Source: Membranipora membranacea
Lineage: Eukaryota; Bryozoa; Gymnolaemata; Cheilostomatida; Membraniporidae
Length of the DNA: 64,000 nt
Reading direction: 5' to 3'
NCBI GenBank assembly: GCA_914767715.1
Contig: OU612068.1
Span: forward strand, 29,698,001 to 29,762,000
Part shown: piece after piece, positions 52,860-63,754 of the stretch
How the letters are laid out: every line of letters begins with the position of its first letter
Numbering within the stretch: position 1 is the first letter of the stretch
The notes under the pieces: generated by a model
Database searches by the model: none
What the model was told of the DNA's origin: nothing
Seen by the model: only the letters and a program-made list of their open reading frames with translations
Program-made: the position numbers and the translations under genes

Positions 52860-53104
52860 GGGGTCTTTCAATTAGAAACAGCCAAAATCGCAATCTGATC
52901 GCTCACTCAGTGAGTGAGTGATACCTGCGAGGCTCTCGCTTTCAGATCGCTCAGTCACTTGATGGAACTAAATACATTCTGAGTGAGCGATTTGGGAGCG
53001 ATTTTGTCTAATTGAAAGACCAAGTGAGTGATAATTTTGAGCGATGTGACAGTGATAACTTGCTTTAGTTAGTAAAGGTTCGCTCTTTCTAATTGAAAGA
53101 CCCC
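52860..53104. mobile_element. 245-bp MITE with GGGGTCTTTCAATTAGAAA termini
   Basis: The left end GGGGTCTTTCAATTAGAAA (52860) and the right end TTTCTAATTGAAAGACCCC (to 53104) are perfect inverted repeats of 19 bases. CCAG occurs on both sides (52856-52859 and 53105-53108), a possible 4-bp target duplication. The interior is rich in CACTCAGTGAGTGAGTGA-like short repeats and has no gene. A degenerate relative lies at 8471-8590. Confidence 0.85.
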
Positions 53105-53507
53105 CCAGGGTCGAATGACATCCGCTGGATAAATATCTTAGTCAAAGGCCATGGACAGGCAGGCGATACACTGTTGATGTGGTATGATATATGAGTCAAT
53201 GAGATTCTTATATTGCAAAAGAAGACAACAATAGTTTTGTCTGTCAAAGAGTAAATGACAACTAATCCTCTTGTCACTGTGTGGCATTTATTTATGACAT
53301 ATCTTGTGAGTGTATATGATTTAGCCTGCTTCTGACCATCATCTTTACAATTGAGCAAGTGAAGAATTGTGTGTTTTCCCTGGTCATCTATAATGACTTG
53401 CACCATATCATGCCTACCAGTACTGTGACAGATATTTACCTTGTCTGAATTTTTTTCTCTAGCTAGTTGAATAGAATATATTGTTTCCAAATCCTGCCAC
53501 CCACTGT
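53105..53507 (-). pseudogene. Orphan open reading frame between two transposon insertions
   Basis: About 134 codons on the minus strand are open throughout. The frame is entered from the transposon side at 53507 and leaves into the MITE, where it stops at 53089. If the MITE and one CCAG copy are discounted, the frame continues about 20 codons to a stop left of 52856; beyond the big transposon the frame is open for a few codons only. I recognise no family; it has scattered His, Cys and Lys and no membrane segment. It may be a piece of an older mobile element or a broken host exon. A chance frame cannot be excluded. Confidence 0.35.
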
Positions 53508-53888
53508 GGAAGAGCTTGTTAGCCACATAGCAGGGTAGGTCGAGGCGCAGATTGCTAGTAGAGGCGTGGCTTGCTGCTCTTGTTTTATTGGCTACTTATT
53601 GTATACAAACATTGTGAAAGCACATGGTTTTATCAGAATTGTGTATATTATGATGTCTTATACTTACAAACACTCTTTATATGCTTATGATATATGTCTA
53701 TGTAATAGCACATATAAATTCTGATATTGCCATTGACATGTGCTCAGTTCTGTAGAAACATCCTATATTTTACAACATGTGTACTACTAAAACATTTCCA
53801 ACATTCCAGCTAGTGATAGACTTTATTTCAGAAGAGCAGGAAAGTTGCTTATGATGTATGTCTATGTAATGGCACATATAAATTCTGA
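53508..53888 (+). repeat. Left terminal inverted repeat of the Ulp1/PHD transposon
   Basis: 381 bases, matched in reverse by 56936-57316. It contains one full copy (53683-53846) and the beginning of a second copy of a 164-base direct repeat. The second copy continues past the inverted repeat to 54008 on this side only. Confidence 0.9.
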
Positions 53889-54352
53889 TATTGCCACTGA
53901 CATGTGCTCAGTTCTGTAGAAACATCCTATATTTTACAACATGTGTACTACTAAAACATTTCCAACATTCCAGCTAGTGTTAGACTTTATTTCAGAAGAG
54001 CAGGAAAGACAAGGGACTACCTTCACAAATGACCTCACAGCGAAGCAACTGAAAACACCACTTAGTGAGCTGAATTTTGGTGGGTAGCTTATTATACATC
54101 CTAGCCTTATTCAAAACTGGTGTTTGGGGATGTCGAATATTCTTAACATTTTGCAGCCTCATTTCTTTTCATTTAAGCAGCGACAAGTGCTACCTTACTT
54201 GCATTTAATAATAAATCACAACGCTCGATGGTGCTGTCACAAACAAGGAAGAAACCACTGCAGTTGAATGATGGGAACAGATACTGCAGATATATTCAAC
54301 TGAGAGTTCACATTTACCGTATTTGAAAATATGTTCTGTGTGTCTATTTTAG

Positions 54353-56306
54353 ATCCTTTTGACTTTAGCAAACACCGACTGCGCTTTGATAATTGTGGGA
54401 GAGCCTTAGTGAATGTGTCTTCTGCGATCATGCATTGTTTATATGGAAAAGATCATCATACTGCTCATAAGAGAAAGGAAAAACAAAGGCGATCGGTAAG
54501 CTTACTATCACGTTAAAAAATTTACCATGCCTAACCAAGAGGCTTGTCTACCCAGAAGTGTGCTACTCAGAAAAAAACTTGTCGGGAATATTTTTCAGTT
54601 TTGCAAGAGATTGGAATATGAATTGATACGATAATACTATCAGAGGTTCCTGACGATTTAATTCAACCATAGATTTGCATTAAACCTCTAGCACATCATG
54701 GCTGTGTAATTCCCCATTGATGTTTGCAAGTTGGTCGGCCCACTAATTTACTGAGTGATCAGCACCTACATATTTACTCACCGTGAAATAAAATTATTAA
54801 AAAACTTGCAATTTGATTTTGGATCCTTGATACCTATGCTGCATCACCTAGACATAATTGTGACTGGTTAGTCAACAAGCATCAATAGTAAATGAGCCGG
54901 AGAACATTTGTAGGAGATAATCTGTCATATCCATTATTAACAAACACTGGAACTCCCCTTAGCCCATTACAATTCTCTGTTTACACTAATTTAGATTAAA
55001 ACATATACAGACGACATAACTATCATCAAATACCAGCCGACACCTGTATCATAGGATTAGTCAATAGTAATACAATGCAATAATTTATGGTTGAAAACTG
55101 GTAAAACTAGAAATAAAAACCAATCTTTCTACAATATGACTGCATAAGATAAATTGAAGTCAACTTGGCATTTCAATATTATGTTATTTCAGATTGACAT
55201 GGATCAAGATCATCCAGTGGTCAAGAAAACTCGGATGAGTACTCAGAATTCTAAAAAGCTTGGATGTCCTGCTGCAATCAAAATATCCCGCTGCGTCATT
55301 TTTCAAGGCTTTGTTGTGAGTATCCCTAATGATTCGTTTAGCTTTTTACTGTTTCTATGCTGTTGTAATGTTGAAAACCTCACTTGATCTTTGCAAACAA
55401 ACTAGACTTACTCGCTGTATTGCTGTTGTAATGTTCCACAGAAGTGACAACCTCAATATTGTACACCTCCAATGGAGTGAAAATTGTACGGGGAATTGCA
55501 TTAAAATGTATGTACACATGTGTGTATGTTGTGAGAAACCCAGTTACATTATCTTTGTTTCGGTCAACTTTTTATCACCAATATCTCGTCTTACTGTAAA
55601 TTTTCGCGAACATGGCTACAAAAACAAGGTAACAGCCATGACTGTGGCCTGCATGCTGTTGCTAACTTGGTCGAAGTTTTGTTTGGTGGAGACCCGCAGG
55701 AATCGAGCTACGACCAACTTTCAATGAGACAGCACCTACACGACTGTCTGGCTCAGGGTCGTTTTAGTGTATTTCCTAAAGTTGATGTTGCCATGCCTCG
55801 CTGTAGAAGAACAACCAAAGTAACATGGTATCGGGTATGTAGGATCATTAACACCACAAGCACTCCCTTTCGGTTTTCTCAAAAATGCCATATTTTAGAT
55901 CTATAAACCTTCAACAATAATATAATAAAAGTTACTAGTCCAATAAATATAAAAAAGTAGCTCACATTTGTGAATATTTTGGTAAAGATAACTTGAGCTA
56001 GACATTCTTCGATAAAAATTTGTAATTAAACCTATTATGAAAGAAAATGTATGAACAGTACATAGATGGTCAGTACATATATTATACTCATGCAAAATTT
56101 TATTTATATTCTAGGTCTACTGCACCTGCCGACTAACGTTTAATCGTTTTGGACAGGATACGGATGATATGATTGAGTGTGAGGAGTGCAAGGAATGGTT
56201 CCACAGGGGGTGCGTCCACATTCCCTGGACAGCCTTTGAGCCCCTCACAAACGAAATGACCAACTTCAGGTGCAGAAGATGCCGGGGAGGGGCATTCTTG
56301 ATTTAA
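54353..56306 (+). CDS. Transposon-borne protein: zinc-binding N-region, partial Ulp1-like peptidase, C-terminal PHD finger
   Basis: The inferred exons are 54353-54495, 55193-55315, 55544-55834 and 56115-56306; all internal borders after the first are phase 0. The first two carry a basic segment and a KKLGCPAAIKI motif, as in FAR1/CaRF-like DNA-binding zinc regions of transposon proteins. Exon 3 has QKQGNSHDCGLHAVAN, the Gln and Cys active-site block of Ulp1/C48 peptidases, followed by YDQLSMRQHLHDCL. The catalytic His and Asp segment expected upstream is not seen. Exon 4 is a PHD finger: CTC, then CEECKEWFHRGC, then CRRC, a C4HC3 pattern, ending shortly before the TAA. I found no start codon or first exon. 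The gene lies wholly inside the transposon. Whether it is expressed is unknown. Confidence 0.7.
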
Positions 56307-56935
56307 TATCAATACTTTTCTCTCTTTGCACCAATTTAATTATTAATTGACCACTTAATTCTTGTGCCTTAAATTTTTTGACACATTTGACTACTCAGGC
56401 AGTAAATAAATGTTGGTTGTAAATATGTGGTTTCCGTGCCGGCATGTTTAGAGTTATCAAAGTTATGATTTTGACTCATGTAATTTACTGAATTCTTTTA
56501 ATATTTAGCTTCATAATTGTTACGAGGGTGAAACATCATGTCTTTTACTCTTTATTGTATGTATCAGCTTATCAATTACAAATAAATGTCTTTATCAACC
56601 TAAAGATATTTGAATGTATACATAAATATTTATATTTATTATATTGTAAAATCATAGTCTGACCTCCTCAAAGTCAATGATGCCGGTGGATAACAAACAT
56701 ATCATTGTTGTGTTCATGTTGAAGAGTAGTCAAGGCTTTCCAATTAATAGACCTTCTAAGGATGATTCATCTAGTGAGAGGAGACCAAGCACAACATGCA
56801 TATTCCAGCTTTAGGCGTCACAGGGTTTTGTAAGCCAGAATGAGAAAAATCCGTACCCTCCTGAGGTTTCTAAGAGGCGTTGACACATTATTCTAAGCTT
56901 TGCCACAATACCTACAAAGAACAGCAGACAAGTTG

Positions 56936-57316
56936 TCAGAATTTATATGTGCCATTACATAGACATACATCATAAGCAACTTTCCTGCTCTTCTGAAATA
57001 AAGTCTAACACTAGCTGGAATGTTGGAAATGTTTTAGTAGTACACATGTTGTAAAATATAGGATGTTTCTACAGAACTGAGCACATGTCAATGGCAATAT
57101 CAGAATTTATATGTGCTATTACATAGACATATATCATAAGCATATAAAGAGTGTTTGTAAGTATAAGACATCATAATATACACAATTCTGATAAAACCAT
57201 GTGCTTTCACAATGTTTGTATACAATAAGTAGCCAATAAAACAAGAGCAGCAAGCCACGCCTCTACTAGCAATCTGCGCCTCGACCTACCCTGCTATGTG
57301 GCTAACAAGCTCTTCC
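56936..57316 (-). repeat. Right terminal inverted repeat of the Ulp1/PHD transposon
   Basis: It matches 53508-53888 in reverse with no net insertion or deletion. Similarity stops abruptly at TCAGAATTTATATG (56936), within the second 164-base unit of the left arm. Confidence 0.9.
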
Positions 57317-57325
57317 CCCACTGTG

Positions 57326-57960
57326 ATGCCTGCTCCTCCTCAGTTTCTCTTATATGTGCATATCTGGTTAGATTACTCTCAGCATGATTAGAACAAACGG
57401 ATTTTTCTGTAATAAGCTAAAGTTGCTCTTATTTCTTTCCAGTATTAGTGCTATCCTTGTAATATTTGATGCAACACTCAATGAATGAGAGTTATGGGAA
57501 AAATGTGACTGTTGCCAGTTTGCAATGATGCTTTCATTTGCCACAAATATTTGTTTTCATTGGTGTCGCAAATTACATATATTGAGTTTTGGCTCTTTTC
57601 AGCGCTTATCATGCATAAAATCTAATATTTCTATCAATATATTGTGTATAAAAACCTATTTCCATATGTAAAAGAAGTTATAATTGATTTTTCATGAAAA
57701 GTTAATTCGAAAACCGGAGTTGTACAGGAAATAGTCTTGTTTTTATAGTCCTGTATAAAGAATGACATACATATTTGAATTGTATCATTAAGCTGTATGT
57801 TGTCTATCATATTGGGCTGATTTACATCACTTTCAGTTTTCAAGTTTGAGCTAATTTCAGTTTGGAGCTTCTAGTCAATTATTGATTTGTTTCTTGCCAA
57901 AGTGGTTTGGTACTAGTTTGAACCAGGATCAACTGAAATGTCAATTTCTCTCTGAAGTTT
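57326..57960. other. Intergenic region between transposon and LMBR1-like gene
   Basis: AT-rich, with no coding sign on either strand. It should hold the promoter of the LMBR1-like gene; I see no clear TATA box. Confidence 0.4.
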
Positions 57961-58000
57961 TTCGTCAATATCAATGTATGGAAATGGATCCTTTATAGTG

Positions 58001-61000
58001 ATGGAGGAAGATGTTGTGGTATCTTTAGCTGAACAGGACTTCAACAAAAATGTCAGGGAATGGATTGTAAGTAAATCATCAAAATAAAAGTACCAATTTT
58101 ATGTATGAGTTTCTACATAAGCATAAATTAAACACTGTCTTAATACCTAAACAAGTATGGGATGGGGTTTTGCATGAACACATTAATTTGACAATATATG
58201 CCATACCATTACTTTTAGCCTCTGGTGGTCTGTCTGTATTACCAATAATAATACTAACTATAGATAGTAACCACTGAATTAGATTCTTCTCTTAGAATGG
58301 AAATAGTATCATAGCGTTATACGGTTAGGACACTAAACACAGGGACCCATCTGACTGTTATCTGATTGGCTGTCCCTAGTAGCATGAATAATTAGCCTGA
58401 GAAATTGTCTTGTTTACAAAATTGCAAACAGTAATTATACCCCATACAGTGTCGATGATTAGGGCATTTCTAGATTGCTACTAGGGACTGGCTATTTTTG
58501 CAAGCCCTTTGTTTTGCAAAAGAAAGCTAATGATGCTATTCCAGATATGGAATTCAATGATAGTAACTAACTAGCTAGCCTCTAGTCTACTAGGTCTCTT
58601 TACTACCAATCTTCAATCAATGAGAGGTAGAATAACATACTATACTCTAATAACAATACCTACATATGGAGTCATTTTTTCAAGCTCTAAAAGTTAACCT
58701 ACCTGTACATAGTACATCTCTAGTTGGTTAGATACTCACAGTCACTGAAAGGCCTCACTGGCAGTATGTATTTTCACCTCAAGTCAATGCCGAAACAAAC
58801 CACCAGAGCTAGTCTTACCAATCAAACCCAGTTCCTATGTATATTAAATGTTCCTGAGGCTGTACCTGATAATACTGAAGAATAATATTTGGAGCTATAG
58901 CTGTCGAAATCGCAGCCTTGTAAATAATTGTAACCACAAACAATCTCACTGACTGTGTGCACAGCTTTTTAAGACTCATCATTTACTATATAAACAACCT
59001 AATTTTCCAGTGAAAATTGCAATTATATACCCGGACAAAAAGTGAGGAATGAACATACGCTCCTGGAAACACATAAAACTATTTAGCCTATTGGTAAAGC
59101 ATAGTGCTTGTTTGCTCGCGTTTCAATTTAGGAGTCATTTTACTATTTGAGTGCCATAGTAGAACGAAGGCTACATCATCATCTAATTACCATAACTTTA
59201 TTCTGTTCTCACCAGTGAGAGGATCTTGAGTCATGGCCTGTATGTATTGTAGCAATGTCAATTGTCAAGATGTAATTCAATGAGATGCAATTCATATAAC
59301 ATAGCATTTTCTTATACGCTTATAATTTTACTAAGTTGTTGTCACGGGAACTGTGCAAAAAGAGACAGATAAAGATAAGGCTTTGTGGACAATCATCATC
59401 AGGCCTATACCTGTTACCCCTTGACCAGAATGAATGGTAAACACAGAAAGACATGATCTCTCTACTTGATCACAATCACCTAAATAAATGCTAATTGCCT
59501 TATACTTTTGACAGTTTATGTTTTATTAGAATCGGTTGGGTACCCTAACTTAGTATAGTACTATATATATAAACCATCTATATACAATCTGTGGATCAGC
59601 TAAGGCCTAATAATGTGAGATTTTCATGCCTCAAATAGCAGATGTCATTGCTTCACTTGTCCTATATGTCACCTAATCGGACCTGCTATCGAACACTCAC
59701 ATTATCTACTGTACTTTCAACTTTGCCTCCGATCAAAGGTTAATCTTAGACAGTGCTCTCAAATCCTAACTCGATTAAAACTGATATATCTCATTCCTCA
59801 CTATACTGTATAATGATAACCTTATGTAAGGGGGCAAATCTCCTTTGCTAATAATTTCTATCATCAATCACCAAGTATTCCCTGCCAACAATCTGCTACG
59901 GCTCATCACATATTTTCAATGTCATATGCCAAAAAATGATTGGTTTCATCTGCTATATAAACCCTGATTTTGTGTGTACAATTCTCTCTCCAAGTCAGTG
60001 ACAGAAAATAGTGTCAGTAACAGCCAACGGTATTTTAATTCCTTGTGTTCAATGAACTTCAGAAGTAATAAAGGTGCTCATTTTTCTTAGAGCACATCAA
60101 TCATTTACCTTTCACTAATAAATCTCTGGAATGTGATATGAATGGCACATTACTTACACAAAATTTAATCCATAAACAAAACACAGCAATTTGTATTGAC
60201 TTTTGATTTGCCCACAAATATGAAATTTAAATACTGTCACCCATTTAACACTTCTCGCTCTAGGACTTGTTGATGGCTGAGGATCGATATAATTGGTCAT
60301 ACAACTTTTAGTTGTATGACATTTGTTTTAGTTGAGTTTATTATTATTATTATTATTCGTCTCGCAACACTTTGTTAGGCTTTTATAATTCAGTTTGTAT
60401 CTTTTTCTGTAGATTACTATGATATTATCCATTCTGTTGGGTGGACTGGCTTACCTACTTCTCGTTCATTATAAGAAGAAGCGTGAACGTGAGGAGTTAT
60501 ATGGAGGTAAGTTAAGCTTACAGGTAGCATATAATATTTGCTTACAAACCCGGTCTGCTTCCACATGCAAAGCAATGGCAGTAATCAGGGTGTATCGTGA
60601 CAATGGACTAATTCATATGGCCGGATGACTAACAGTGCCTTTCGAATTCTGGCACACATGCGGTGGCTGGCGGATCAATGAACTCTCTCTCTCTCTCTCT
60701 CTCTCTTTCTATGAAAGGAAGATTGTTGGGCTGATGTTATACACCCATCTTTACATAGCATAGGATTCATTAGCGCTGACCTAATTTTAGTGAGCTTGTC
60801 GTAAAGACTGAATCGATCCCTTTGTCAATAGAGTTGCGTTACATGGCAGTGTAGCTTTAGTCATATCATGTTGTCATCAACCTTGAGACAAAACAAGAAA
60901 TGTATGTCACTAATTATATCCCAATTATAAATGATAAACCAGTAAGCTGTGAAGTCAGGAAGATTAATAAGAATGTGATCCATTGTATCACACAATCATG

Positions 61001-63754
61001 GGGAATTTAAACTTGATAGAAAATCTGTATAAGATTAAGTTATTTTTGACCCCATGTCAAACACTGATCCTGCACACTGAGCTTCTTGTATCTAGGAAAC
61101 GTTCCATTAGTGACTGTGTGTACTGTGGTATGTAGGTTGCACTTCTCACCATATGATCAAACTCTGCTATCTCTTTTATTTGCTCAAATCAGCTGTTCGG
61201 CCGATAAACATGCTTCAAAAATGTAGAGCAAATTGTATAATAATGGGTCTCCCAGTATAGTAATATAACATAAGGAATATGTCCGGGAACTCAGGTCCTC
61301 AGTGCATGTTTTGATATGAGGTCTTGTCAAACGATCATCTTGGTGTTTAATCTTATCTCGCTTTTGTACTGTTGATGTTGACCTGCCGTTCATTCTTGTC
61401 AGCTAAGATTGGGCCATTCTGCCAATCAGCTGAAAATTTGCCAAATGTAACAAACTTAAAGTTATAAAGGAACAATGTCACCATCATTATCATAGACTGT
61501 TATAAACTGGGCCGATAAAAGAGACTGGTTACAACCAGTGTGTGGTGCTGTCCAAGGCGTAATAAACTCCTCCGTGATGTTTCGCTCTCCCTGAGTGTTA
61601 TACGTCATCACAGTACTTGAGGGGATAATGTTTGCTGACAGTGCCCTGGGATAACATCACAGAGTAAGGATATATATATATATATATATATCCTTACTCT
61701 GCGATAACATCTCTTTTAATTTCTAATGATGTTATTTTTGAATGTTTTTACAGGTGACAAAGAGGATGACTTAGTCTACAGAATCTCGTAAGTTATGCAC
61801 TATTATAATTTTAGGCTAGTAGTGTTGACATTGGGAGGATAGTAATTCACTATGGTTCCATGCTTCGATTTTGTAGTTCACTCCAATTTCGAAAGGTTAG
61901 AATCCAGTGGATTTTAACCATTCCCAATGATGGTAAAAACATGAAAAGAATCTGCTGCGGGGTCAGGACTTGAACCCCTGCTCCCTTTGAAGGCATTGTG
62001 TGCAAGCGCGCTAACGATTCAGCCACGCCAATTAGGAAATAGGTCAAATAAACACGGTATGGTATGGATATTCGCGTCCAAAAAGTCATTCGTCACAATC
62101 GGAATTTGACTTTAGTGCCGTTTCCATGGGGCGATTACTCCCGAAATCCTTACAAAATCGACACATGGAACCATAGTGTAGAGAGAATTGCTGCTATGTG
62201 ATGGTGTAGTTCATCCCTTTTTGAAGTAGTCCTGTCTTTGTTTATGTGTTTACTGAATACTTTATGACATTGTGGTGAGCTCGGTGAAGAATGGGGATAT
62301 CCTGCAAAGTCGTTGTCTACACTGAACAGTATGAGGGGAAATAGATATCCTTGGTAAAATAACACATCTTGTTTTTGCTTTCTTAGGTCAGAGTGGTTGT
62401 AAATCATAATCACATGATTAAACTTTACTCATGTTTAATGAGAATCCCTCCCCAGCCTAGAGTATTGCAAACTACATGTTTTTGTGTGCCTCGGCAGCTA
62501 AAAATGTACAAACTGTTACGTCATGACGAGTATTGACCGCATTAGAGTACATATTTGATGTTGAGATTAATTACATAAATCGTACTGAGAGGCTGCCAAT
62601 CCAGGCTAATCCAGTCTGTGCAGCTTATTATACCTCCAGTGTAGGATGAGCTCTATCATGTGCTGGGAATGAAGCGGAGCTTCTTTTGATATAAATCTTC
62701 TTATAATATGCCCTGCAGACATATATTGATCCTTTCTATGAAATTATTCTGGTTGTTGGGTGCAGTGAGTTGTTGGTGCAGTGATGTGAGTCATGGTTGG
62801 TGTGTTGGAAGTTGCCAGCTGGAAGTTTTATAATTCGGTTAATGTTCATGATGTTTCTGAGTTGTGTATGTGGGCAGGCGGTAGACTTAATAAACATGTT
62901 TATATTTAGCCTATATGGAGCAGAGTTGTGGTAATTTACTCTTGAATGTACCTACAGCGTAATTTTATAGGGATTAGGCTTCCTGACATACATCTGTCCT
63001 GACATGTATGAAAAAAGACATGTATGGACTTTGTCTCCGATAGAGTCAATGGGTTTATTATGTTTACGCTGCCCGCTGACCTTGAGGAGGTCAGTTGATG
63101 ACCACCGGTCAGTGCATGTAAAGATGTGGTCAGATGTTGTATAAGAAGAATCCATACACTGAGTAGTTTTGAAGGTTATTGCATAGTTTATTTCACTCTG
63201 TAGTAAATAGAAAACTATGCAGTGGGTTCAAGGTCTACTGAAGTGGTCAATTTTATCGTAATCTAAGTCCTTTTACTGTTTATCTCTGGCAATCTGCCAA
63301 TCCGCTGACATTCACAAAAAAATCTGAGCGGTCAGTAAGCCGACTAAATCAGAACGTAGATAATACTGTTTATGTTTTAACTGCCTAGACATTGGCTCTA
63401 TGCTCCAGCACTGGTGTTTCTGTATGATGTAATGATGACTTGCTACTGAAATATTCATCTTGCCGAGGCTTGTGTTGAATCATTATCATCATTATCCAAT
63501 TTATAGCTGGTGACAGGCGTAGTAAGACTTAGCTGATCTAGTGTGTACCAACCTTTATAAAGCAATCCTGTCACCAGACTCTGTTACATAATATGTATGT
63601 GTTTATATTTACAGAGTATTTATGTGTACATTCTCGCTAGCTACATCATTCGCAGCCATACTTTTACTACCTGGGTCAGTCATCGGTAATGAGATCATAC
63701 ACAGACATCCTGGTAACTACTATGTACAGTGGTTAACTAACTCCCTCGTACAAG
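58001..63754 (+). CDS. LMBR1: LMBR1/LMBR1L-family membrane protein, first four exons, 3' end outside window
   Basis: Exons: 58001-58066, 60413-60506, 61754-61787, 63615-63754; phases 0, 1 and 2 join in frame. The N-terminus MEEDVVVSLAEQDFNKNVRE is followed by a first membrane helix (MILSILLGGLAYLLLVHY) and a basic stop-transfer KKKRERE. Next come an acidic linker (GDKEDDLVYRIS) and a second helix region, CTFSLATSFAAILLLPGSVIGNEI, then NYYVQWLTNSLVQG. The last two blocks match the hallmark of LMBR1 and the lipocalin-receptor-like LMBR1L (C/STFTLA...ILLLPFSIISNE and NYYIQWLNGSLIHGLW). The family has about nine membrane helices and acts as a plasma-membrane or ER receptor/scaffold. I cannot tell LMBR1 from LMBR1L. 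The gene is divergent from the ADGRV1-like gene. The start is set by the first Met of the exon, with length and charge as in relatives. Confidence 0.88.
58067..60412. other. LMBR1-like intron 1, no gene seen
   Basis: 2.35 kb of AT-rich intron. I see no coding exon or recognisable element. A TAT(T)ATTATTATTATT run lies near 60340. Confidence 0.5.
60686..60708. repeat. (CT)n microsatellite
   Basis: About 11 CT dinucleotides in LMBR1-like intron 2; no gene elsewhere in this intron (60507-61753). Confidence 0.9.
61650..61711. mobile_element. Palindromic mini-element, copy 2, with 9-bp flanking direct repeats
   Basis: A perfect 42-base palindrome (61660-61701): CAGAGTAAGG(AT)n then its complement, with no loop. 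The 9-base sequence GATAACATC lies on both sides (61650-61658 and 61703-61711). The outer arm CAGAGTAAGGATATATAT is shared with 24501-24554. It lies about 40 bases before LMBR1-like exon 3. Confidence 0.75.
61860..62030 (-). mobile_element. SINE-like tRNA-derived repeat in LMBR1-like intron 3
   Basis: From 62030 on the minus strand it reads TGGCGTGGCTGAATCGTTAG, close to the A-box end of a Ser/Leu-type tRNA. GGTTCAAGTCC at 61976-61966 is a perfect B box, followed by CTGACCCCGC, the tRNA-like T-stem end. Normal acceptor pairing is missing and a non-tRNA tail of about 90 bases follows, so it is a SINE or tRNA pseudogene rather than a working tRNA. The remaining intron (61788-63614) shows no gene. 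Confidence 0.65.

Larger units (their letters stand above)
53508..57316 (+). mobile_element. 3.8-kb DNA transposon with 381-bp terminal inverted repeats, carrying a Ulp1/PHD gene
   Basis: The ends are GGAAGAGCTTGTTAGCCACA at 53508 and its complement at 57316. The inverted repeats run 53508-53888 and 56936-57316, with equal lengths and only a few differences. The 8-base sequence CCCACTGT flanks the element on both sides (53500-53507 and 57317-57324), a clear target-site duplication. An 8-bp duplication with long terminal repeats suggests a Mutator-like group (such as Phantom) or Zisupton/KDZ. I see no DDE transposase in the 3.0-kb interior, so this copy is probably non-autonomous or deleted. 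The high similarity of its two arms suggests fairly recent movement. Confidence 0.9.

Noticed and set aside
53089-53526. 145-codon frame taken as one whole gene
   Set aside because: Its first codons lie in the transposon's inverted repeat and its last in a MITE, so the frame as it stands is not a natural gene. Only the middle part is reported.
61960-62030. Working tRNA gene on the minus strand
   Set aside because: The B box is perfect, but the acceptor stem does not pair and the A-box arm is imperfect. A SINE or pseudogene fits better.
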